NCBI GenBank assembly: GCA_009785875.1
Contig: WQUF01000322.1
Location: 1 to 21,543, forward strand
Direction of reading: 5' to 3'
Length of the DNA: 21,543 nucleotides
From: Oscillospiraceae bacterium
Lineage (GTDB): Bacteria; Bacillota; Clostridia; Clostridiales; Clostridiaceae
The notes under the pieces: generated by a model
What the model was told of the DNA's origin: nothing
Database searches by the model: none
What the model saw: the letters and a program-made list of their open reading frames with translations, nothing else
Position numbers and translations under genes: made by a program
Shown here: positions 6,839 through 14,004 of the stretch, piece after piece
Layout of the letters: each line of letters opens with the position of its first letter
Position numbering within the stretch: position 1 is the stretch's first letter

Positions 6839-7906
6839 ATGAAACTACACATTCCAGGTCCAGTAGATGTAGCTCCAGATGTACTTGAAAAAATGGCTAC
6901 ACCTATGATAGGTCACAGAACTAAAGAAATTTCAAACCTTCAAAAGAGCATTTCTGAAAAGGTTAAGAAACTATTCTTTACAAACAATCAAATTATACTA
7001 TCTACTTCTTCAGGTAGTGGTCTTATGGAAATGGCTATAAGATCGTGCACAAAAAATGCTGCAGCTGTATTTTCTGTTGGATCCTTTGGCGACAGATGGT
7101 ATAAGATGGGAAAAGCAAACGGATTAAATGTAGATGTGTTTAGGGCAGAGCCTGGCAAACCAACTACACCTGAAATAGTTGAAGAAGCACTTAAAACAGG
7201 CAAATACGATCTTATTACAGTAACTCACAATGAAACTTCAACTGCTGTTATGAACCCTGTTGATAAAATTGGCGAAGTAGTTAAAAAATATCCTGACGTA
7301 GTATTCTGCATCGATGCAGTCAGCTCCATGGGAGGAGTAAAAATCGACACTGACAATTGGGGAATCGATATATGCATAACTTCAACTCAAAAATGCGTTG
7401 GACTTCCTCCTGGACTTTCAATAGCATCTGTTTCAGAAAAAGCATATAATAGAGCAAATGAAGTTAAAAATAGAGGTCTTTATTTCGATTTAGTTGAAGT
7501 ATATAAGATGGCAGCTGAGAAAAATCAATATCCTTCTACTCCATCCATATCTCATATGTTTGCTCTGGATTATCAGCTTTCAAAGATACTGGATAAAGAA
7601 GGTCTTGAAAATAGATTTGCTCGCCACCACGAACTTGCTGTATATATGAGAGAATGGACAAATAAATATTTTAAAGTCTTTGCTGAACCTGGATATGAAT
7701 CTCAAACATTGACTACAATTGAAAATACAAGAGGCATAGACGTTGGAAAATTAATTAAAGAACTTGAAAAAGAAGGTCACTTGATTGGAAATGGTTACGG
7801 CGACTTAAAAGACAAGACATTTAGAATAGCCCACATGAATGAAAGAACTTTAGACGAATTAAAAGAATTATTGTGTTTAATTGAACAAAAACTCGATTTA
7901 AAATAA
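6839..7906 (+). CDS. Class V aminotransferase, serine-pyruvate / alanine-glyoxylate type
   Basis: A PLP enzyme of fold type I, class V (PF00266), 355 residues. It opens with the family's HIPGPVDV (4-11) and GHRTKE (25-30). CIDAVSSMGG (157-166) carries the aspartate (Asp159) that contacts the PLP ring, and TSTQKC (181-186) carries the Schiff-base Lys185. Being the first gene of an operon with phosphoglycerate dehydrogenase, it most likely acts as the phosphohydroxypyruvate or hydroxypyruvate transaminase of serine synthesis, replacing a classical SerC; this is inferred from context. Family members elsewhere use glyoxylate or pyruvate, so substrate is not certain. The ATG is preceded by a strong GAGGAGGT site (6825-6832). 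Confidence 0.9.
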   Translation: MKLHIPGPVDVAPDVLEKMATPMIGHRTKEISNLQKSISEKVKKLFFTNNQIILSTSSGSGLMEMAIRSCTKNAAAVFSVGSFGDRWYKMGKANGLNVDVFRAEPGKPTTPEIVEEALKTGKYDLITVTHNETSTAVMNPVDKIGEVVKKYPDVVFCIDAVSSMGGVKIDTDNWGIDICITSTQKCVGLPPGLSIASVSEKAYNRANEVKNRGLYFDLVEVYKMAAEKNQYPSTPSISHMFALDYQLSKILDKEGLENRFARHHELAVYMREWTNKYFKVFAEPGYESQTLTTIENTRGIDVGKLIKELEKEGHLIGNGYGDLKDKTFRIAHMNERTLDELKELLCLIEQKLDLK

Positions 7907-7947
7907 TGTTATTTTAAAATTAAGAGTATTATTAGGAGGACAAAAAA

Positions 7948-8850
7948 ATGATAAAAATTTTAGCAACAGACGGGCTAGATAAAAGCGCAGTAAAAACCCT
8001 GGAAGAAATGGGAAATAAAGTAGACATACAATCCTATCCAGTTGAAGAATTAAAGACTGTTTTAAAAGATTATGATGTTTTAATCGTAAGATCAGCTACA
8101 AAAGTTAGAGTCCCTCTAATCGATGCTATTGCTGGTTCTAACTTAAAGCTCATGATAAGAGCAGGTGTTGGAATAGACAATATCGATTATGAATATGCAG
8201 AAAGCAAGGGCATCAAGGTAATGAATACTCCAAATTCAAGCAGCGCTTCAGTTGCTGAACTTGTCATTGCCCATATGTTTTCTTTAGCAAGATTTATTTA
8301 CATTGCAAATGTCACCATGAGAAAAGGCGAATGGAACAAAAATAAATACACTGGAATAGAATTAAATGGTAAGACTTTAGGCTTAATAGGGCTTGGAAAA
8401 ATCGGAAGCTTAGTTGCTGCAAAAGCTGCTGCTTTAGGAATGCATGTAATCTATAATGAAATATTAGGAGAGCTTCAAGGTTATCCATATACCTATGTTA
8501 CTTTAGATGACCTATTATCAAAGTCTGATTTCATATCCATCCACGTTCCTGCAACAGAAAAACCGATAATCGATGAATCAAAATTTGAAATAATGAAAAA
8601 AGGTGCATATTTAATAAACACTTCAAGAGCAACTGCAATATCCGAAGCAGGATTATTAAAAGCATTAGGAGATGGCACACTTTCAGGTGCTGCACTTGAT
8701 GTATTCTCCGAAGAGCCTTTAAAGAATCAGGATATTTTAAATAACCCAAAAATTTCACTAACACCTCATATAGGAGCATCTACAAAGGAAGCCCAAGAGA
8801 GAATCGGAAGCGAAGTTGTAGAAGTTATTAAAAATTTCTTTAAACTCTAG
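7948..8850 (+). CDS. serA: D-3-phosphoglycerate dehydrogenase, short form
   Basis: Oxidises 3-phosphoglycerate to 3-phosphohydroxypyruvate with NAD, the entry step to serine. The 300 residues form a complete D-2-hydroxyacid dehydrogenase: RAGVGIDNID (71-80), the dinucleotide-binding GLGKIG (148-153), and the catalytic set Arg227 (INTSRA), Glu256 (FSEEP) and His274 (TPHIGAST). The ACT or ASB regulatory domains of long SerA proteins are absent, so serine feedback of the usual kind is unlikely. NTSRATAISE departs from the commoner N-ARGG-D-E motif, but the arginine is kept. The ribosome binding site is AGGAGGAC, 41 bases after the aminotransferase stop. A general D-2-hydroxyacid dehydrogenase cannot be excluded by sequence alone; the operon supports SerA. 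Confidence 0.88.
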   Translation: MIKILATDGLDKSAVKTLEEMGNKVDIQSYPVEELKTVLKDYDVLIVRSATKVRVPLIDAIAGSNLKLMIRAGVGIDNIDYEYAESKGIKVMNTPNSSSASVAELVIAHMFSLARFIYIANVTMRKGEWNKNKYTGIELNGKTLGLIGLGKIGSLVAAKAAALGMHVIYNEILGELQGYPYTYVTLDDLLSKSDFISIHVPATEKPIIDESKFEIMKKGAYLINTSRATAISEAGLLKALGDGTLSGAALDVFSEEPLKNQDILNNPKISLTPHIGASTKEAQERIGSEVVEVIKNFFKL

Positions 8851-8861
8851 GAGGAAAATAA

Positions 8862-10109
8862 ATGGCAATAGTTAGACCCTTCTGTGCAATTAGACCTAAG
8901 AAAGAAATAGCTGAAAAATTATCTTGTTTGCCTTATGATGTTATGAATCGCTCTGAAGCAAAGGAAATGGCAGAAGGAAATGAATATTCATATCTGCACG
9001 TGGTTAGATCTGAAATAGATTTTGACGATTCACAAAACCCATACGATGAAATAATTTATAAAAAAGCTCGTGAGAACTTAGATTCTTTCATAGAAAATGG
9101 GATTTTAGCAAAAGATGAAAAGCCAATGTTCTATATCTACAGGCAAATCATGAACGGAAGGGTTCAAACTGGTATAGTTGCGATCACTTCTGTTGATGAA
9201 TATGTAAATGGAAACATTAAAAGACATGAATTTACAAGACCTGACAAAGAAGTAGATAGGATAAACAACTTCTACTACTGTGATGCAAATACTGAACCGA
9301 TCTTCTTAACATATAGAAATAACGTAAAGATAAATAAATTGATCAATGACTTCATTAAATTTCACAATCCTACTTACAATTTTACATCAGAGGATGGCAT
9401 CACTCACATATTCTGGCCAATCGATGATGATAAAATAAATGATGAATTGCACGTATTATTTAATGGTGTGGATTATTTATACATCGCAGATGGTCATCAT
9501 AGGACTGCATCTTCTGCAAAGGTTTCTTTAAAGAAGAGGGAAGAAAATAAGGATTATAAAGGAGATGAAGAATTTAACTTCTTTATGTCGGTTATATTCC
9601 CAGATGAAGATATATTCATCATGGACTATAATAGAGTCGTTAAGGATTTAAATGGCTTAACTTCTGAAGAATTCTTAAATAAGGTGAAAGAGAAATTTGA
9701 TGTTAATGAATTAAATTTAAATGAGCCTTATAAACCTACTGAAAAGCATACATTTGGAATGTATTTAGACGATAAATGGTACTCTTTATCTGCAAAACCA
9801 GATTCCTTTGATGAAAATGATGTTATAGGCAGATTGGATGTATCGATACTTCAAAATAACTTATTGAATCCTATTTTAGGAATAAAAGATCCTAGGACTG
9901 ATAAGAGGATCGACTTTGTGGGTGGAATAAGAGGAATTAAAGGATTAGAGGATAGATGCCATAAGGATATGAAAGTAGCATTTTCAATGTATCCTACTAC
10001 AATCGATGACTTGTTATCTATCGCTGATGCAAATGAAATAATGCCTCCTAAATCTACTTGGTTTGAACCAAAATTAAGAAGCGGATTGTTTATTCATAGA
10101 TTGAGCTAA
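8862..10109 (+). CDS. DUF1015 family protein of the serine operon
   Basis: A 415-residue soluble protein of family DUF1015 (PF06245). Visible family blocks are LPYDVM near the N-terminus (23-28, the usual PPYDV), RHEFTRPDKEVDR (121-133) and YIADGHHRTASSA (207-219), a histidine-rich motif that looks catalytic or metal/phosphate-binding. No signal peptide or membrane segment is present. It follows serA by 11 bases with GGAGG overlapping the serA stop, so it is co-transcribed and probably co-translated. Families of this type recur next to serA and class V aminotransferases in anaerobes, suggesting a role in serine metabolism, but I know of no established activity. The operon ends in a strong terminator directly after it. 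Confidence 0.88.
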   Translation: MAIVRPFCAIRPKKEIAEKLSCLPYDVMNRSEAKEMAEGNEYSYLHVVRSEIDFDDSQNPYDEIIYKKARENLDSFIENGILAKDEKPMFYIYRQIMNGRVQTGIVAITSVDEYVNGNIKRHEFTRPDKEVDRINNFYYCDANTEPIFLTYRNNVKINKLINDFIKFHNPTYNFTSEDGITHIFWPIDDDKINDELHVLFNGVDYLYIADGHHRTASSAKVSLKKREENKDYKGDEEFNFFMSVIFPDEDIFIMDYNRVVKDLNGLTSEEFLNKVKEKFDVNELNLNEPYKPTEKHTFGMYLDDKWYSLSAKPDSFDENDVIGRLDVSILQNNLLNPILGIKDPRTDKRIDFVGGIRGIKGLEDRCHKDMKVAFSMYPTTIDDLLSIADANEIMPPKSTWFEPKLRSGLFIHRLS

Positions 10110-10148
10110 AAAAACAGGTGTGAGTGCACCTGTTTTTTTATGAAATAA
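10108..10148. terminator. Bidirectional terminator, copy 1 of a repeated element
   Basis: Seven A, CAGGTG, a six-base loop TGAGTG, CACCTG and seven T form a strong stem reading as an intrinsic terminator on both strands. It sits between the convergent DUF1015 gene and the last ECF gene and serves both. The bases ATGAAATAA after the T-tract are also shared with copy 2 at 16841-16882. Confidence 0.9.
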
Positions 10149-10159
10149 TATTATTATAA

Positions 10160-10945
10160 TTAAAATGCGCTTACAAATTCTTCTTCAGTTAAAAAGGCTT
10201 TTTCAAAACCCATTTTAAACCCTAGCTGCGCTAGATGAGGAGGTTCTACATGTGCCTCTTTTAAAATATCCAGAGCAGAAAAAACATTTCTCGTATCATC
10301 ATCTACTAAAATCTTTCCTTGGTTAAGAACAATAGTCCTTTCAAAATTTTCTGATACAAAATCCATGTCGTGTATTATCGTCATGACAAATTTACCATTT
10401 AACTTAAGAGCAGAAATTATATCTTTGATTTTACTTTTGCCATATTGATCTTGCGAAATGGTGGGTTCATCAAAAATAATAACATCTGTATTCATTGCTA
10501 AAACTGACGCAATGCATAAAAGTTTTCGATCAGATAAGCTTAAATCTTGAGGGCATGCATTTAGCTGATTTTCCAATCCTACCATGCTCAATGCATTTAG
10601 TGTACTTTCCTTTGCTTTTGCCCTGTCCATTTTTAAATTTAACGGTCCAAACATCACTTCATCTAAAACATTATTCTTAAAAATCTGATCATCAGGATTT
10701 TGAAAAACAAGTCCTACTGTCCTTGCTAAATCAGAAGCCTTGCGGGAAATAATATCCTTACCCTCAATATATATGGCACCTGTAGTAGGTCTTAAAAGGC
10801 CTTTCATTAATTTTACGAGAGTAGTTTTACCTGCACCGTTTTGTCCAATAATAGCTGTAGCTCTTCTGTCAAATTGTATATCGATATTTTCCAAAACATT
10901 TATTCCCTTTACATATGAAAATGTTACACCTTTAACTGAAATCAT
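10160..10945 (-). CDS. ECF transporter ATPase subunit with atypical signature motif (EcfA')
   Basis: One of two ABC ATPases that power an energy-coupling factor transporter. Present are Walker A GQNGAGKT (34-41), Q-loop Gln82 (VFQNPDDQ), Walker B IIFDEP with Asp159/Glu160 and the H-loop His192 (IIHDMDF). The ABC signature, normally LSGGQ, reads LSLSDR (135-140), with neither glycine. In an A/A' heterodimer the signature of one subunit faces the Walker A of the other, so one of the two ATP sites is probably weak or silent. The C-terminal tail (about 225-261) is the usual ECF extension. The gene overlaps the preceding ATPase gene by four bases (ATGA) and is the last of the operon. Confidence 0.9.
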   Translation of the reverse strand: MISVKGVTFSYVKGINVLENIDIQFDRRATAIIGQNGAGKTTLVKLMKGLLRPTTGAIYIEGKDIISRKASDLARTVGLVFQNPDDQIFKNNVLDEVMFGPLNLKMDRAKAKESTLNALSMVGLENQLNACPQDLSLSDRKLLCIASVLAMNTDVIIFDEPTISQDQYGKSKIKDIISALKLNGKFVMTIIHDMDFVSENFERTIVLNQGKILVDDDTRNVFSALDILKEAHVEPPHLAQLGFKMGFEKAFLTEEEFVSAF

Positions 10946-11790
10946 GATAAATGTCTCCTCTCAAGTGCTAAAGCAGCTTCATCAAGGGTAACGGGGTACG
11001 CATCCTCCAGTAATTTCTTAACACCAAGCCTCTTGCAAACTTTAGTATAAATTGGTGGCAAAATCTCAAAATCAGCTAAATCGTCACGGGAAAAAATACT
11101 CGAAGGTGTATCAAAACGAGCGAGTTTCCCTTCCTTCAAAACAATAATTTTATCACAATATTCAGCAATTTTTTCAATTTTATGCTCAACCATAATTACA
11201 GTCATGCCTTTCTCGCTCAAAGACTTAACAGCCTGAAATACTTCTTTTGAACCTTGAGGATCTAGTTGAGAAGTAGGCTCATCTAAAACGATCACATCAG
11301 GGTGCATTGCAATAATACCTGCAATAGCCATCCTTTGCATCTGTCCACCAGACAAGTCGAAAGGATGCCTGTCTTTGAACTCATATATACCTAATATAGT
11401 CAAAGCAGCATCGATTCGTTCAATCATATCTGTGCGCTTTAACCCCAAATTTTCAAGACCAAAAGCAATTTCCTCGTACACACTAAGTTTAGATCCTGTA
11501 ACTTGAGTAAATGGATTTTGAAATACAATCCCTACCTTTTGCGAAATCTCGCTCACCTCGTGCTGCTTTACCTCTAAGCCGTCGATGATGACCTTTCCAC
11601 CATAGCCTCCCTTATAAAAATGAGGAACAAGTCCCACTAAAGCTTGACATAATGTGGATTTACCAGAAGAGTTTTTGCCGATTATGCCTATAAACTCCCC
11701 TTCCTCAACTTCAAAGGAAATATCATCGAGGGCCAAGGCATCTGTAAGGGGATACTTATACTTTAAATGCTCCACAACGATCTTTTTCAC
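10942..11790 (-). CDS. ECF transporter ATPase subunit (EcfA)
   Basis: The canonical ATPase of the pair, 282 residues. Walker A is GKNSSGKS (38-45), Q-loop Gln91 (VFQNPFTQ), signature LSGGQ (146-150), Walker B VIVLDEP with Asp170/Glu171, a D-loop SQLDP and H-loop His203 (VEHKIE). FQNP-TQ and the HPFDLSGGQ spacing are typical of EcfA proteins rather than importers with binding proteins. It pairs with the downstream EcfA' and docks on the coupling helices of EcfT. It overlaps the T-subunit gene and the EcfA' gene by four bases each, so translation is coupled. Confidence 0.93.
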   Translation of the reverse strand: MKKIVVEHLKYKYPLTDALALDDISFEVEEGEFIGIIGKNSSGKSTLCQALVGLVPHFYKGGYGGKVIIDGLEVKQHEVSEISQKVGIVFQNPFTQVTGSKLSVYEEIAFGLENLGLKRTDMIERIDAALTILGIYEFKDRHPFDLSGGQMQRMAIAGIIAMHPDVIVLDEPTSQLDPQGSKEVFQAVKSLSEKGMTVIMVEHKIEKIAEYCDKIIVLKEGKLARFDTPSSIFSRDDLADFEILPPIYTKVCKRLGVKKLLEDAYPVTLDEAALALERRHLS

Positions 11791-12554
11791 AGCAAAATCC
11801 TCCCAATAACCACACCTACTAAAATGATAAGCATGGTTAACCTGATAGGCAAAGAAAATTTATAATGTTTCAGCTCATTTAAAAAAGTCCTCTTTGTCTT
11901 TGAACCAAAAGCACGAACTTCTAAGGCCATAGCACGTTCTTTAGTATTGATAAACGAGTTTAACACAACAGGTCCCATCAAAGGGATAAATGCTCTCATC
12001 CGCACCAATAAATTTCCCTCAGTTTCCATTCCCCTAGACTTTTGAGCATCTGTTATGGTGTTTACAGTAGACATCATCTGCGGAATAATTTGAAAAACAG
12101 ATAAAATAACATATCCAATTCTTGGAGAAAGCCCCTTTCGCACTAAATCCTCCACAAGATCAGATGGCTTAGTGGTTAAAACTAAAATAAGGAAAGATGC
12201 TACAATATTTAAAACACGAAAAACGATGGCTAAAGCATTCATTAACCCTTCTTTATAAAAAGTAAGACCAATAATTTTAAAAGCAATGACTTTATTATCT
12301 ACGCCAAATAACCCCTGGATCACTACAACTGTAAGTAAGACGAAAGATACAAATCCAAAAACAGGTAAACTATTCTTAAATACCTTCCCAAGCACAAGGA
12401 ACATAATGCTGACAAAAGCACATACAGCAGAAACAATGATATTTGGCCAGATTATAGGCACTAAAATTGCAAATACAATATAAAACAGTTTAGTAATAGG
12501 ATCAATTTGGTGGACAAAGCTATTTTTTTCTACATATAAGCTAAGCGATTTCAT
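11787..12554 (-). CDS. ECF transporter transmembrane subunit (EcfT)
   Basis: The T-component that couples both ATPases to the substrate-binding S subunit. It has 255 residues with hydrophobic segments near 23-55, 65-84, 105-127 and 145-160 and at the C-terminus. The two coupling-helix signatures are visible: QKSRGM (171-176) and EVRAFG (212-217), which contain the arginines that reach into the ATPase grooves. Because S, T, A and A' are encoded together here, this looks like a dedicated (group I type) ECF system rather than a shared module. It overlaps both neighbours by four bases. Confidence 0.92.
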   Translation of the reverse strand: MKSLSLYVEKNSFVHQIDPITKLFYIVFAILVPIIWPNIIVSAVCAFVSIMFLVLGKVFKNSLPVFGFVSFVLLTVVVIQGLFGVDNKVIAFKIIGLTFYKEGLMNALAIVFRVLNIVASFLILVLTTKPSDLVEDLVRKGLSPRIGYVILSVFQIIPQMMSTVNTITDAQKSRGMETEGNLLVRMRAFIPLMGPVVLNSFINTKERAMALEVRAFGSKTKRTFLNELKHYKFSLPIRLTMLIILVGVVIGRILL

Positions 12555-13156
12555 TTCAACTCTTCAATATCGTCTTTATTGCTATATAATTGCAAAAGGC
12601 TTTTTGGCATAGCGCGATAAAGTGCATAAGAAATCAATGTTACGATGATCTTATCAGGCAGATCCACCACAAGCTCATCTAAAAATGATGCAAGCCAAGT
12701 CATCTTTGTGCTGTTTAAAACTGCAGCAAACAAGGCATCGCCCCACACGTTTCCAGTTTGTCCTCCCCAAAAAGCAATATTGATAGGTGTAGATACAACA
12801 ACGGCCACAAGAGCGACAATAATGCCTAAGATAACGGCTCTCCCCCAGCTAGTTACAAATCCTTTATAAGCTAAAATCCCAACAACCAAACCAATAGCAA
12901 CGCTAGTCAAACCATAGATAAACGAAATAGGATCCAAAGTCAAACCATAGATGATGTTGTTAATAGCACCAGAAATTGCTCCGATGATAGGTCCAGCCAG
13001 GATGCTCGCCAAAATTGTCCCAATGGAATCAAGCCACAAAGGTAATTTCAAAGCTCCAGCGATTAATTTGCCTATGTAATTTATACCTACTGCTACTGGA
13101 ATTAAGACTAAAGATGCTGTTGTAAATTTAAATGACCACATGCTTTTTTTACTCAT
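12551..13156 (-). CDS. ECF transporter substrate-binding S component, ligand unassigned
   Basis: A small (201 residues) very hydrophobic protein with about six helices and short loops, fitting the S-component fold. LPLWLDSIGTI (38-48) followed by a Gly/Ala-rich helix AGPIIGAISGAINNIIYG (54-71) is shared, as I recall, with a broad set of unassigned S components and sensor-kinase input domains. A polar stretch FWGGQTGNVWGD (129-140) and DELVVDLPDKI (160-170) may line the binding site. I do not recognise RibU, ThiT, BioY, FolT or other named families in it. The uridine-phosphorylase-like gene just upstream, joined by a TAATG overlap, suggests a nucleoside or nucleobase-type ligand (inference). 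It starts with ATG after AGGAGGG. Confidence 0.8.
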   Translation of the reverse strand: MSKKSMWSFKFTTASLVLIPVAVGINYIGKLIAGALKLPLWLDSIGTILASILAGPIIGAISGAINNIIYGLTLDPISFIYGLTSVAIGLVVGILAYKGFVTSWGRAVILGIIVALVAVVVSTPINIAFWGGQTGNVWGDALFAAVLNSTKMTWLASFLDELVVDLPDKIIVTLISYALYRAMPKSLLQLYSNKDDIEELK

Positions 13157-13902
13157 TAAATTTCCCTCCTATTAAAATGAACTAACGATTCTAGTGCTGC
13201 TATAATCTCGTTTGTTTCTCCTTGATTAGTCAAGCTAGCACCATTTACATAATCATTGATACCGTTTTCTAGATCTTTTTTAAACTCGACTACCACGTTT
13301 AAAACGGAAGCAACTTGCATTCCTCGCATAGCACCGACTACAAATAAGGCTGCAGATTCCATTTCAGAGCCCAAAACATCCATTTTAGACCAAAAATCAC
13401 AGATTTCATCTTCCTTCTCTGTATAAAAGCTGTCATGGCTTCTAATTTTGCCTTTATAATGAGTAAAGCCTAAGAGTTTCATCGTTTCTAAAATAGAGAA
13501 AAGCAAATCAATATCAGCAACAGCAGGATACCCTCTTTCAATATAAGCATCTGTTGTACCCTCATTTCTAACTACAGCTGTAGGAACAATGAGCTGACCA
13601 AGACTTATATAAGGTTTCAAGGCACCAGAGCTTCCTATTCTAATAGCAGCTTTTATGCCGATATTCTTCAGCTCCTCTACAGCGATTGCCATTGATGGAC
13701 CACCCATACCTGTAGACATAGTTAAAATCGGGATTCCTTTGTATTCTCCTCGAATTGATTTATATTCTCGATTGAACTCAAGCTCCTCCGAATTATCTAA
13801 AAAAGCTGCAACTTTATCTACCCTCTTTGGGTCCCCAGGCAAAATAGCGTACTTTATTCCTAGTCTTCCTAAACGAATATGTGGCTGCAAATTGTTATCC
13901 AA
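13156..13902 (-). CDS. Nucleoside phosphorylase, uridine phosphorylase-like
   Basis: Cleaves a nucleoside with phosphate to give the base and (deoxy)ribose-1-phosphate. The phosphate-binding set of the PNP/UDP family is intact: PGDPKR (22-27), Arg45 in NREY, Arg88 in RIGSSGA (88-94), the STGMGGPS turn (63-70) and the ribose-binding EMES (180-183). Overall it follows E. coli Udp, but the stretch between FY (159-160) and EMES is about 13 residues shorter, and that stretch holds the uracil-recognising Gln/Arg in Udp, so base specificity is open. The start is TTG (13900-13902) with AGGAGAGGA upstream. It is the first gene of the ECF operon, joined to the S component by a one-base overlap. Confidence 0.88.
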   Translation of the reverse strand: MDNNLQPHIRLGRLGIKYAILPGDPKRVDKVAAFLDNSEELEFNREYKSIRGEYKGIPILTMSTGMGGPSMAIAVEELKNIGIKAAIRIGSSGALKPYISLGQLIVPTAVVRNEGTTDAYIERGYPAVADIDLLFSILETMKLLGFTHYKGKIRSHDSFYTEKEDEICDFWSKMDVLGSEMESAALFVVGAMRGMQVASVLNVVVEFKKDLENGINDYVNGASLTNQGETNEIIAALESLVHFNRREI

Positions 13903-13934
13903 TAATATCCTCTCCTTTCAATGTATTTAGTAGT

Positions 13935-13940
13935 ATTATA
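13935..13940 (-). promoter_or_regulatory. Putative -10 element of the phosphorylase-ECF operon
   Basis: TATAAT on the minus strand, 32 bases before the TTG start. The -35 region at 17 bp (TAGAGT) is weak. No terminator is visible between the upstream kinase gene and this site, so the operon may also be read from the kinase gene. Confidence 0.35.
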
Positions 13941-14004
13941 CAACTTCACTTTCAAAAACTCTAGACCATACCAACAATAATTCAAAGCAATCAATTATTA
14001 ATAA

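Noticed and set aside
8493..8779. Minus-strand open frames inside serA
   Set aside because: They overlap the conserved catalytic region of serA in other frames and lack ribosome binding sites.
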